From: Apostichopus japonicus
Taxonomy: Eukaryota; Echinodermata; Holothuroidea; Aspidochirotida; Stichopodidae
DNA length: 64,000 bases
NCBI RefSeq assembly: GCF_037975245.1
Contig: NC_092561.1
Coordinates: 3,269,001 to 3,333,000, forward strand
Reading direction: 5' to 3'
Shown here one piece after another: positions 23,998 to 37,830 of this stretch (its first letter is position 1; every line of letters begins with the position of its first letter). The position numbers and the translations under genes were made by a program. The notes below the pieces were generated by a model. That model had not been told where the DNA came from, did not search any database, and saw only the letters and a program-made list of their open reading frames with translations.

Positions 23998-24005
23998 CTT
24001 TTTGA

Positions 24006-25017
24006 AAACGCCTAGCAATTTTAGCGTGCTATGATTTGGGGAGATTGGCTATGCACTTTCAATTTATTTTAAAAGCATACCCATATACATGCAAGAACCA
24101 AAAACTCCACTTGGTTATTCTTAACACAAAATATATTTCATTATACGGAAATAAGTCCAAAAATTTTCCTCACCTTAATGCAGTTTGGGATCGGCGGTAT
24201 ATTTCGAATCTTCATGTAATTGTTGACAAGGGCTCTTTGGTTCCAAAAGTAGACTTCGGACAAGTCCGAAAAAAGAAAAATCTTCAGTCTTCCTCTGCCA
24301 CACACCAATTTCTTGGTCTCGTCATTTTATAAAATTATTATTTAGGCGTTTCGAACTTTTTCGCAACTTCGGCTCTACGATTTTGCGTTTGGTGCATCCG
24401 TGCATGAGCAGTCTAACCTTGTCAGGGTACAAATACGTTGGTGGTCTGAACAACTCCCTGGTCTAACAAACGTATACGTATGTGTATGCAAGTACGACAG
24501 TGAAAATTTACGATATCAAATAATAGTGCGGATGTTTGTGGTAGAAAAAAGACAACAAAGTCTGGTTGAACATCTCCACGTTTGCGGTCAACATCGAGAG
24601 GGCCGATGAAAGATGATATTACGTAATCATTCCTATCACGTTGCGTTCTCTCACACAGGAAATGAAGGTTAACGTTTTTTAAGTTGACGACATGCCATGG
24701 CCTTAGCCTTTAATTAGAACTATAGTTGTAAATAAAGAAAACAGTGTGTTTGGCGAATAGGATCATTTATATACCTACCAGTATGTGTATGCGTGGAGGT
24801 CAAAAACAGGTAAAAAAACCCAGGTAAAATGGAGGTAAAAAACAGTTTAACCTCCATGGAGGTAAAAACAGTTTTCCCTCCATGGTGTATGCATGTGTGC
24901 ATGCGTGTATGTATGTATGTATGCAATGCATGTACGTGTATAGGTATGGATGGGTGGGAATAACAAATAAGCTGCATTAATAATATATGATGCATTTCAT
25001 TGAAAATAAGGCTGCAG
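24006..25017. other. Non-coding, local inverted words
   Basis: No gene recognised. At 24800-24885 the word GGAGGTAAAA and its complement recur, with CCTCCATGGAGG as a perfect palindrome, followed by a TATG/TGCA-rich stretch. Confidence 0.45.
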
Positions 25018-26107
<1,090 letters not shown>

Positions 26108-26465
26108 GATTTTTTTTTAAATTGTTCACTTCATTCCAACTGAGCATTGGGAATGAAATGAATACTTAAACATTTTGCAGAAAAATGTTGAGTTGACGAC
26201 TGATACGATAAGTTATCAATTAAACATTTTGCAGAAATTTTTCAATTGCTCCATTGGAATGAAGTGAACAATTGAACATTTTGCCAAAAAATGTCCAATT
26301 GACGAGATAAGATATGTTGTCAATTAAACATTTTGCAGAAAATTTTTCAATTGCTCAGATGGAATGAAGTGAACAACTGAACATTTTGCAGCAAAATGTC
26401 CAATTCACGAGATATGATAAGTTGTCAATTAAACATTTTGTAGAAAATTGTTCAATTGCTCAGTT
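26108..26465 (+). repeat. Tandem repeat, about 105-bp unit, three copies
   Basis: The word CAATTAAACATTTTG recurs at 26217, 26321 and 26426, spacing 104-105 bp, with GGAATGAAGTGAACAA and GTCCAATT at fixed places between. Sub-motifs ACATTTTGCAGAAAA occur twice per unit, hinting at an older half-unit. Confidence 0.75.
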
Positions 26466-26821
26466 AAAGCAACTAAGCAATCCAAATTTTTTTTTATTTT
26501 TTGTAAGATTTTATCTTGTTATCTAAACAATTTACTGAAAAATTTCACCCTATGGGGCAAAGTTTTTCTCATGTTGATGGCACTTTAAAGCTTCCGTAGA
26601 TAAGCATTGAGCGTTTTTATCGTATACGTTGTACAGTAGTTTTATTAGGTGTTTTTTGTTACAGTATTCAAAATCACACGAAGTTTTGTATGGTGGAGTA
26701 TAAAGATCGCGAGATGCAATTTCTAAATTTGACAAGGAAAACGTGGTAAATATGACAGATTAAAGGTCAATTTTGACCGAAAATTGTAGGTCACTCACAA
26801 ATTACAAGAATATATGAAATT

Positions 26822-26876
26822 AGAGTGCGACAGTCGGAAAAATTAGAGTGAGACAGTCGGAAATTCGGACTGTCGC
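26822..26876. other. Hairpin with 13-bp perfect stem
   Basis: GAGTGCGACAGTC pairs perfectly with GACTGTCGCACTC. A third, slightly different copy of the motif (GAGTGAGACAGTC) lies in the loop. No terminator or element role can be assigned. Confidence 0.5.
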
Positions 26877-27756
26877 ACTCAAATTTTCCAACTATCATCA
26901 GTTTTACAAAGATTAGGGGTGGGGTGTGAGACACCCCCACCCCTCTAGCGACGTCCCTGAGTGTACGTATACACACGGCACGTCGAATAATACACGGGCG
27001 AAACTCGCAGTGTCCTGCATTACCATTGAACTTCTGAGTTCGTATATTTTTCAAGAAACCGACACGGATACATACGACAACGTATACCAATATGTAAATG
27101 TCTCTCAAGATCGGTATGTCATAGGCACCTAGATGACTGAATTTCCCAGTGAGGTAAAATTCCTCCTAGATGGTAATCAAACGGTTTAAGAATTTTACCC
27201 AAAGGTGACCATATTTTAATATGGAGCATATATGGGGCCAATACATCATAACTTTAAGCCTTCGAAATAACCTATTGTAGTAGCATATAACAAGGTTTGA
27301 ACCTAACTGGAGACCAAAACTTCCCCGTATGCAACACCTTTGAAAAATAAAGAGGGGCGGGGGGGGGGGGGTCGGAAAGAGGATTCAAGAAAGTTTGTAA
27401 TATATAGGCTTCTTAAATAGCGCAGTTCCTAAAGGGTCTACTCGTTTGTATTGGGTTTTAATGCCTTCTGAATCGCTTAATTTTCAAACAGTTTCTGTGA
27501 AGACTACTATATTTCAGTCATACTTTCTCAAGCGTGGGCACAATGCCTAAGCGTGGGCACAATAAAGTTACTGTCACACATGCATGTTAACCAATATGTA
27601 TGTGTAGTGTACGCGGCTGCGTGCAGTACATATTTTGTCTATGTATATATGTTAATCGTAATGTCTTTTTCCCGTGTTGATAGATGGGCTATAGTATGGG
27701 GTGCCTCCTATGATAGTAAGAAACCCGTTACCATTAAGTACCATTGACGTACCCAT

Positions 27757-28170
27757 CAGTGGCGTCGCCAAGGGGGGGGGGGGTTTGGGGCCTGAAAAAA
27801 ATCGTGCCCCCAGGTGCCCTTCCCCTTCAGATGCGGTTGTAGTGTTAAAAAAAATACTCAGACAAAAAACTTTATTTGCCTAAATAAATTAAAAACATCA
27901 ATATTGGACAGATGCAAGCCCGAAAATTACTTCAAGTTGCTAAATATAGCACCAGATTGCATCTGAGGACCCTTAAAATTGATCCAAAATTCACAAAGTG
28001 GAAGGGAGAACTTTCCCCTATCACCCATCCCACAGGACGGCATTTAACAATACACATTGTGCCTCCATAAGTAAGTGATGTCCCTCCCCCCCCCCCCTGT
28101 ACTACATGAAATTGGACAGTAATGATGGATGAAGAACCCGAAGTACATCTGTTTTTCCGTATCACATATT
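27757..28170 (+). mobile_element. Degraded hAT-like MITE
   Basis: Begins CAGTGGCGTCGCCAAG followed by a G-run. The interior contains TAGCACCAGATTGCATCTGAGG, matching the interior of the 20734-21103 family, and a C-run. A matching right end is not clear. Confidence 0.45.
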
Positions 28171-30515
28171 ATTTCACAAAAATTACAAAATTTAAACCCC
28201 AATGACGTGCGGGCATAATCTATACGAATTCAATACATCACTAACTATAGGTGGTGGCGAGATCCTCAACCCTAAATGTGATAGATTTTGTGTATAACTT
28301 CTGCATATCAGTTTCCAATCTTATTTCCGAAAATTTTAATCAATAAGAAGTGCTGAATGTGAACAAATCCTAAATGAGAGTATATGCCTAGAGTCGGCGA
28401 ATAAACAATTTTGGTTGTAAAATGTATACATGATATTTTTTTCAAATTGATACATATGACCTTGAATTTTACCCATCTTTTTAATTGTGTTAATGACAAT
28501 GACATATGTAAAGGAGGATTTTGTAACACCTTTAGATCCAGAGATATGTGTGTTTTCCACGTCGCAAAAAGTACGCCCTCTATTCCATCTTGTTGCTAAA
28601 ATGTGTTTTTTCCCTCTTTTGTTGGAGACTAGGTATTTTCCTTTATATTGTAACATGATTCAGCTAGGAGTTGATCACATTGCACAGAGTAAATTGGTAA
28701 ATTTGTATAATTATATTCCAAACAAAATTGAAATAACCCTATCAATTAGACACAAGCATTTTACTGTTTTCCAAAATTATCATGGAAGTTTGATGTATTT
28801 TGCCACATTAGGAGGCTTTAAATGCATTGTCAATGTTAGTGCGATTAATTAAGTGAAAATAGCTATGGCTGTAGAAAATCGGAGGGTTGAGCGCCGTAGG
28901 CTATAGGACTATATTGTAATGGACTTGTCGCAACAGAAATGTGTATGTGTTTGTGTATGGGTGAGGCGGGGGGGGGGTGGGGATATAATGATATTCTTTA
29001 TAGCAAGTGATTTAATGTTATGATCACAAGCTGGCTGAAAAAATATACCATAATATATCTTACAAGCATGCAGCTATTTTTTTTGGTTGGGGGGGGGGGG
29101 TGGTCAGGTCGACCGTTGTTTATATAGGATCAGCAAAGTCGTTGGGAGCTGGGGTTAGCATCGATGTGGGGCAGATCTCCATGCCCCTGCCCCCATATCC
29201 CACCGTGCTACTGTTTACAAACAAGTGAAAGCGAAATTTTCCAAATGTATCCATGTAAACCACAAATGAATACTTCTACAGAAAGGCTAACCTAACACAA
29301 ATAAGACTATAGGCATGCATTTGTGTTTGACAAGTAATACTGATGAGAATTCCGCATAGTGCATATTTTTACACAGTACAACTAAACAAGTCTACTACAG
29401 TACTATTATAAAAGTTACCAGCGTTAGCCTTTTCACACAATAGATCTAGCGTATTTTTTCACCTTTCTAGGATTCCAGCATACGTTTTATCAAAAATCGC
29501 ACCAAATCGGTAATTCACAAAATAATTACTTTGTTTTCTGAAACTTTGAGACCAAATTACCACTTGGCAACCCAATAAAATATATTTATAGGCTTCCGTG
29601 GCTTTTACACTATAATACCGCGTGAACTGTTTTAATATTAATGGGTTTTTCATACTTGGATTTTTCATTAGGACTGAATCAGCATTTTTGTAAAATCCAC
29701 AGTTAATTTTCTTGTATTATTTCCTGATTGTTATTAACCGTTTTAACTTGTTAAAATAATCACTAGACTGCCTATGATATGAATCAGTGCAACGAGCAGT
29801 CAACGAATTATTGAAAACAACACATAACAAGTGAGTGAAACTGATTATCTAGCGTTTTCTGGGGTTTTATTTTGGCAAATCTAACGTTTTATTGTTACTT
29901 GTCGCTGGTAACCCTGATTATTATTATGCTAACCGTAAATGACCTTTGGCCACCCCGTACTAGTTTTTAGTGATTGACAGATCAGCTGTGCCGCAACCCA
30001 TTACAACTCCCTGGTAGTACAGTAGATACTGTAGTGTAATCGCACAAAAACATCGTGTGTTATGACACATGTCACATACGTTGTACTCCCTGTCCCAGGG
30101 CAACTCCGAATATTGAGCCCATCGTTTTAAATTCTACACTTGTTGCTAGCGTCCATACTGACACGATTTTTATCGTCAACTCTTCTTCGAAATCGGGTGT
30201 TTTTCGTAAAAAGTATGCATCCTGAATTCCTGACCATCGTCGATACAATACTATATAATAATCATAACTGACCTATGAATCTAACGTAGCATTGTCACTC
30301 TAGGCTATGAACTTTGAAAACGAAAGTTTTGGACCAAATGTACTACTAGTACGCGATTTCCGGCTGCGAATGACACATTTCCAATCCGAATTTTTTACCG
30401 GCCCGGGCAAGGATCAGATCCATAGTACGGCTCGAGTGCAAATGCGACTGGATCAATGCATCAGTTTACCCCGTGGAGAGATGATCGTCTGATAAAATCA
30501 GAGGACCTGATCTGG
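28171..30515. other. Non-coding, no recognised feature
   Basis: AT-rich DNA with G-runs near 28965 and 29090. Open frames of 60-120 codons at 28336-28852 (both strands) and 29459-29668 match no family I know and overlap each other, so I treat them as chance. Confidence 0.45.
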
Positions 30516-30521
30516 ATCTTG

Positions 30522-30529
30522 TATAAAAG
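30522..30529 (+). promoter_or_regulatory. Candidate TATA box
   Basis: TATAAAAG, with a good splice donor (TTAG then GTAAGT) 30 bases downstream at 30561. It lies upstream of the plus-strand transposase-like pseudogene and could be its promoter and leader exon. Motif only. Confidence 0.22.
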
Positions 30530-31094
30530 CACAAGTCCAATAACAGATTTAAGAACTTAGGTAAGTGCTAATTTTCAAATTTAATCTTTATAGCAGCAAA
30601 TATGCTTATATACTTCATTATTGCATACTGTACATGGTGCATATTGCTATAATTTATTTCAGGCTTTTCCAGTTACAAACATCCCCCTCCCCCCCCCCCC
30701 CAAGAAAAAATAACAAAACAAATAACAGTTTTGGCATATGTCCCTGCATGGTCCAGTGTGCAGATTTTTACTCACATTTGTTGCTCTCACTATGTGTGAT
30801 TGTGGGAACTAGGGACTGTGTCCCAATGGCTAGGAAAATTATTGAAGGTCAGGCTATTTTATTGAAGTTAATGAGTTTTGTCCTTTTTTACAAGTTGTAC
30901 TGAAGTTTGGTAGAACAGTACCATTTTGACAAAATATTGTCAACTAAAAATTCACTTTTCAACATTGCAGCATTGATACTGACATTGGAGAAGTCCTTTC
31001 CCTCCATACATCCACATACAGTACCTCTCAGATGTGCAAGATTTCTTAACAGGGCTACACAGTCTGCATAAAGTACTAACCTCAGAAGCAATCA

Positions 31095-34000
31095 ATCACA
31101 ACAATATTGTCTTTCCTGATTGCAACTCCATTGTGGAAATAAAACCTGAAAACTTTGTCCCTTTGGTTGTGGTCAAACAGTGTGTCAATAAAGGATCATA
31201 TGACACCTAGCCAGTTCATATCACAGTGTAAGGCAGTCTATACTGCAGCAACCAACAGTGAATATATACAGTCTTCAAAAGCAGGGTTAACCACAGAAAG
31301 GGAGTAAAACTGTTGAGCAGTGGTCATGCTCTGAGGACTTACTCTTTCAATGCATGCCTTTGGATACTGTTTCACCAGGGAGCTGCTAGTACCTCCCTGG
31401 CTCATGTTATTGTGGTGTGCAGCTGAGTAAATGAAGATTTAGTTGTGCTCATTTGTCATTGTGCTCCACTTTAATGGGAAACAAAATGTGTGAAGGAAAC
31501 CTAACAAATTTTAACAAATTACCAGTTTTCTGTCAGAATGTAAAGAGGATGATCCTGACAAATTGGACATTGAGCCAACTCTGTTCTCATCTCCACACAA
31601 AAGCAAGGGAAATACATCCCTACCTAATACACTTAAAAGAAACGTGAGCATGGATAATGAAATGGAAAATTTGGAAGAGGAACCAACTTTAAATAATCAT
31701 ACTAAAACAAAACTTTCACTGTCGTTTGAATGGGGCAGTCACTGTGAGTCACAACATCAGTACTATTTCTCCAGATACAACAAATGATTCGCTGCAGTTG
31801 TACCTTGACATAAGTTCAAATGGAAGTAGTAGCAGTAGCTTTGGTATTGCCAGAGATTTTTCTGCATCAATTTCTTCATGTGATCAAAACCTTTTTTATT
31901 CACCAGGAGTGAGAAAAAACGAAGGAGACGCAATCAAGCATTTGATCCACTGCCTATGTTCCAATCTGATTGCTGTGATGGTAGCTGTATCAAATCGCTT
32001 TCTTACGATGACCTAGAACAGTCTTTTCTAGAGGTTAGTGAAGTGAGGGAAACTGAGCTAAAGCAATTCACTCTGGACAAGATTTGGATTCATCAGGAAA
32101 GATCATGTCACACCTGAGACAAATCTTGTTCTATTTATGTAATTTGTGGGAAGATTGTATGTGAGAAAGCATTTTGTATGTTCTTTGGTATTAGTAGCAA
32201 GTTATTCAAAGATTGTCTGAAATAATTTCAAGTTGGCAAGAAAAATGCAATTCATGGCAATAAAGGCAAGAAAAGGATGAGAACAAAAACTCCATTTGCA
32301 CTAGCTTGGATGAGGTGTTTATTTGAACATATTGGAGATTACATGCCCCACAAAACAGAAGTGCACCTTCCAGTGTCATACACAAAGACTTCTCTCCATG
32401 CACGCATGAATAAGGAAATGATAGAAATTGGCATTGTTGAACAAAGCATCATTTCCAAGGAATACTTTATAGAAATCTTTAGAAGAGTTCAAGATTCCTA
32501 ATTATTTTATCTTGTGAATGTGCATGGATTTATGACAGTTATTGTTGCATACATTGCATGGGAAAAGGGGAATAAAATTTCGAATTCCTCATAGCTAGTA
32601 GCTTTAAATTGATTAACTAGCATGAAGACATTGATAAAGTATACTGAAACTTGTGAGGTCGAAAGGGCTGTTGTAAGACTGTTTTGCCAAAATTCAATTT
32701 CACACAAGCAATAGCTGTGTACATTACAAATGATAACTTTCAAGTACTGTACATGGTCTGCTGATCAATCACAATTGGTGGGTTTTAGCCTGGGGTGTCA
32801 AAACCACAGGCATTGCATCCTTTTATCTTTGCTGACTATGGAGGCTTTAACTTCATACAATCCAGTGACATTTAATCTGTTTAGTTAACTACATGTGCAG
32901 TCCATTAAACATTTCTTCAGAAAAATTCATGTGTCTCTATTGTTAGCTTCAGCTTCAGCAAGCACAAAGACTGTACTGTACATACTGGAGAGAATACACC
33001 TCACAGCTAGTGTGCCACTAAAGCTGCATTATCATTCCTTAAAAAACATTAGAATTATTGTCAAAAATTTTGATTTAAAGAAGTTCTAAAGAACATGTTA
33101 CATAAGTTTGATTGCAACCTCCACTCAAATCAGGAGTAAAAGTGCTTTCTGCTGAAATGTCAATGAACAACTCCCTTAGATAGTGACATTTTCAGAAAGT
33201 TCCCCCAAATATGCCAGAAATTAAAATATGCTTACCTTTGGTCAAACTTCTTTAATTGTTTTAATTTCCACCTTTGAGGACATTTACCTCAACTGTCCGG
33301 GAAAATGATTAGGGTCTTATTTCCAAACATCCCTATCAATTGGTCTAATAAATAACATGAGAAGATGTTGTACAGCTTTACTTGTTCTTTTCTCAATAGC
33401 AACTCTAAACACCCTATACTTCTTTAAAGGAATTCTCTAAAGTACCTAAAAGAATGCTTAACTTCAGTTATAATTAGTAACAAAATTCAACATGCTCATT
33501 GCATTATTCTATGGGTATTCATAAAAACAACATGGTTCAAATTGACACAATAAAACTCTATCACTAATCACTACATAACTTTTTCTTGATTAGGTTAAGC
33601 AGTTCAATTTTACACCATTGTGTGAAGTAAAACTTATACTTTAAATGCTTAATTAAAGTATTTCAACATTATATTTTTCTAGACGACTGAGTTTACTGTG
33701 GGTGGTACTTGAAAGAGGTAGCGGAAAGAACGAGGAGTGGAAAGAAAAATGAAGAATGCCGACAATTGCAAGAAGTTCATCTTAATCATCTTAAGTGAGT
33801 CAAAATATTTTACTAATTTAGAGTTAAAAGTTGATGTCTGCTTTCCTTTTTGAATCCTTGCAGAAGTCAAAAGCAATAGAAAGACTATCTATTCCTTCAA
33901 GTCCTCTATATGTGTGGGTGTGTCAGTGATGCTCCTAGTTAACACTTATCTCTTTCAAAAACTTTCTTGAACTACAAATTGGATATAGTAGCCCTAACTA

Positions 34001-37000
34001 AGATGATAAACCCTAAAGTTCAGAGAAAGGTCATTGGATCGGTCTCAATTTTTCGTAACAAGTAACTAAAATGGCAGAAAATGAAATAGCCTGGGTCTTT
34101 TCTGGCCCTACTTTGAGTGTGCTCTATATTCACAAGCAAAGGCATGTTTGAGTTTTACTTTCCATAGGATCCTTGCCCAGTAGTAGTTGTACGGGAAAAG
34201 TGCAAAAAAAAAGTCAAGCGGGTGGTACGTTTTATGAACAGCGCCCTCAAACTTAAGAAATCTCACTTCTGGCCCTAATTGGGGGTCCATTTTGGGCCTG
34301 TGGGTATATTTCAATTTTTTTAATACCATTTTTTCAGGAGCGTATTGTTCCTATTTTTAGAAACTCAAGTAAAAACGTTGTGTATTTTGTGTTATCTACT
34401 CAAATTTATGACTCGAAAATTGCGAAAATCACCTCGTTCATATGTATGAAAATGCTTGCACAAGCCGATTTGAGTAATTCAAATGACAACAACTTCTTAG
34501 CATTAGCATACAGGTGCTTAACAATTAAGAGGGTGGTCCACTAGCATAAGGGCTACCAATAAACTGCATTTCCAGGGTCATATGCCGAACGATGTCTGTG
34601 AACAGCACCCTCAAACATCACATTTTACAAATATTTTGGGCTATTTTGGGCATTTCAAGGTCAAATTTGGTCATAATTAAAAGTTTTATTTTTGGTTTTC
34701 AATACAAACTAGTAAGATATGTATAGTTATGATGCAAAGAATGTGCTAAAACATATTTTATATAAGTTATTAATGCTCTGGAGGGCAGCTTAAAGTGGCA
34801 TATATGAGAGTTATATCAGCCCTACAGAAACATGCTTGCGAGGGCAAACAGTGGTAACATTATATCTTCATTCAAGGAGATCATGCTAACAACATTAAAA
34901 ACTATTGAAATGTATTAAAAGGGTTCTGTCTAATACTCTTTGGCTCCCACCCCCCCCCCCAACACCCTCCCCATAGTGCACTATGCATATTTGTATACAT
35001 GCATACAGTATGTGACTGACTTCTACTGCAAAGAGACTGCATAAACATGCATTCAAGGTATACTGATTATTGGTATGGTCCACATTGTGCACTATATATG
35101 TGTGTACATGTTCAGTACAGTGTTATTTTACACCAAGTACTATTAAATACACACTGTCCAAAATAATGAACAGTATACACACTGTACATGTATGTATTTA
35201 CTGGTTAAACATTCCTTTTAAATTATTGAAAGTCTTTTAATTTATTGAATTAGCAAAAGAATTATACACTACATTGCAAATATTTAAAAAGACATTGAAA
35301 TATGCACTATGCACTATACTGTATATGTGTGTACATGTTCAGTACAGTGTTGTTCTACACCAATTACTATTAAATAAACACTGTCCAAAAACATGTACAG
35401 TACACACTGCACATTTATGTACTGGTTAAACATTCTTTTTAAATTATTGAAAGTCTTTTAATTATTGAATTAGCAAAAGCATACACTAAATTGCAAATAT
35501 TTAAAATGATATTGAAATATGCACAGTATTGAATGGAATGACCAGTACACAGTGTGTACTGTACATGATTGTGGACAGTGTGTATTTATTTAGTGCTTGG
35601 TGTAAAAATAACACTGTACTGAACATTTACACACATATATAGTGCACACTGTATGTATGCACTGGTTCACATTCATATTCTAATCTGATATAGGGTTGGG
35701 TAGAGGATGTGGGTGGGAGGGGGTGAGTTACATGCATACAGACAATTTGAAGCAGAAGATTACCTTACCAAATAATTCAGTATACCTTGAATGCATGTTT
35801 ATGCAGTCTCTTTGCAGTATTAAAATTCAGTCACATATGCATACAAATCTGCATAGTGCACTATGGGGAGGGTGCTGGGGGGGGGGGGTGAGAGGGAGTC
35901 AAAGAGTACTAGACAGAACCCTTTTAATAAATAACATTTCAATAGTTTCTAATGTTGTTTTACATGGTCTCCTTGAATGAAGATACAATGTTACCACTGT
36001 TTGCCCTCGCAAGCATGTTTCTGTAGGGCTGATGTAACTCTCATGAGCCACTTTAAGTTGGTTGCTAGGCGGGGTCGTAACCTAGCAACGAAAAAGTTTC
36101 AAATTTTTTTTTTGCCCAATTTCATCCTTTGAGACATATGGCAGGACACCATATCAGTTCCAGGCGATTCTAAGAGGGTCGACGTGGAATCGACCCAAAA
36201 ATCTGTTGATTTGGCATGGATTGACCCATATATCATTTACATTATTTCTCAAATGATATTGGATCAAAACTCAAATCAATATTTCTTCTCTGATATCGTA
36301 AACCCTGTATCAGTTAAGAGTTTATTTTGTATCATAATATGTTCTATTTTTACTAGGTCAAAAGGAGAGCAGTAACATCTTGCCCGCACTAAGGCGTGCC
36401 AGGTTTCTTTGGAACTGAATACCCTTATAGTCGATGGAATGGACCAATCAAAGACTGATCTGCCACATTTTGTCCAGAGTGAAAAGGATGTAAAACATCC
36501 ACATCCACATAACAGGTCAGTACTGTATTATCATGGAGGTCTGTTTTACCTCCATGGTATTGTGAAGTGACCTAAGAGTGCACAAGACGGAAAGTGTTTA
36601 TGTCATTATAAGTGTAAACATCACGTTTTCTGGTTTCCGAGAAATTGTAATCCTACAGTATGAAATTGTAATGTCATGTTGGTGTATAGTACAGTATGTA
36701 TGTGCGTGAGCAGTATGTGTGTGTGGGTGTTTATACAGGGTATTTGTTTGTATGATGCCTTGTTTTACAACACAATGTCTCAAGAGGGGAAGCTTGATTA
36801 TCTTCATAAATAGTATAAGGATGGACACCTAAGGTTACAAGAAGTCTAGTGTTCCTATTGTTTTGGTTGAGGTCAAATCAATTCTGTTCTTTATTTTGTT
36901 GTTCTGATAAAGATTATGGCCTTAGTATCCATCAAATATTATGTGACTGTTTTGTTTTGTTTGTTAAAGCACATAGTAGGTTAATTATCAAACTTTATTT

Positions 37001-37700
37001 AATAGCAGAAAACAAGTAATAACAACCTCTTTATCATACATGTCAATGAAGTAGTATATATTCATTCTTCTCTTTCTTTTCAGGTGTCCTAATTCACACT
37101 AAAGGTCCATGTGACAAGTTTGCATATATGTTATGACTGATCTGAAGCATATCCAACATAATTCAAACATGACCATTACATGCAATTTGTGGACACTAGT
37201 GAAGCACAAGGATACTCTTGGGAAGGATCTGTTTTTGCAAATGGATAATTGTTACAGGGAGAATAAGAACCGCTATCTTCTGTCCTTCTGCCCTTCTGCT
37301 CCTTGCTTTTAGAGTTGAAGATCTTCAGAGTGGTGATATATATAAATGTTATAACTTTGCTAAAGAAGTTATTGAAGTATCTGACTATATTCAAGTTGGG
37401 AATATAGCAGCCGTAAACCTCATTGATTCAAGCACACGACCATACTTTGGAGAAGTCACTAAAATTTAAAAGGATGAGGTTATTTTACATTGGATGAAGG
37501 GATCCTGGACTGGAGACTGGAAACTGCTAGACTGTGGCCAAGGAAGAAATAAGCAGCCATACACACCATCAGTTTCTTTCCATTCCTTAATGTTCTGGGA
37601 CTTTAATTTAACCCATAAAAATCGCCTTCCAAAGAGGGAAGTCTGTGACTTGAAAGAAAGATATGCAGCTATAGATAAAGAATTTGAGCTGAATAACTAG
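31095..37700 (+). pseudogene. Decayed DDE-transposase-like gene
   Basis: Pieces occur in order on the plus strand. At 31095-31215 a frame reads FPDCNSIVEIKPENFVPLVV. At 31560-32105 a region includes SEKKRRRRNQAFDPLPMF. At 32130-32500 come ICGKIVCEKAFCMFFGIS and MRCLFEHIGDYMPHKTEVHL. At 36430-36513 comes VDGMDQSKTDLPHFV. At 37190-37290 comes LFLQMDNCYRENKNRYLL. At 37310-37690 lies a C-terminal part. DGMDQ and DNCxRENKN are the two aspartate blocks of a DDE-like protein family widespread in invertebrate genomes (family recalled, not searched). An intron-like GTCAGT...TTTTCAG separates 36514 and 37083. Stops, frame changes, an apparent loss after the second block and a 1.3-kb inverted-repeat insertion show it is dead. 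Confidence 0.65.
34789..36057. mobile_element. Inverted-repeat element inside the transposase pseudogene
   Basis: Arms of about 280 bp start CTTAAAGTGG on each side reading inward and share CAGCCCTACAGAAACATGC and neighbours (34789-35075 and 35770-36057). Inside lie two direct units of about 215 bp beginning GTACATGTTCAGTACAGTGTT and one partial inverted unit (about 35530-35660). No target duplication is clear. Foldback-like. Confidence 0.65.
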
Positions 37701-37830
37701 GAAACCTTATGTTTTACACATACTATTGATTGGGCAGTGTGTACTCTTATTTTCTTGCAACAACTTGTGTAAAAGAAGATATGTAGTTTTGAGAAACACA
37801 CACAATTTTGTTGGTGTATTGCTACACTTA

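Noticed and set aside
28336-28852. Overlapping frames of 106 and 121 codons on opposite strands
   Set aside because: No domain, no splice or start context, and each is as good as the other.
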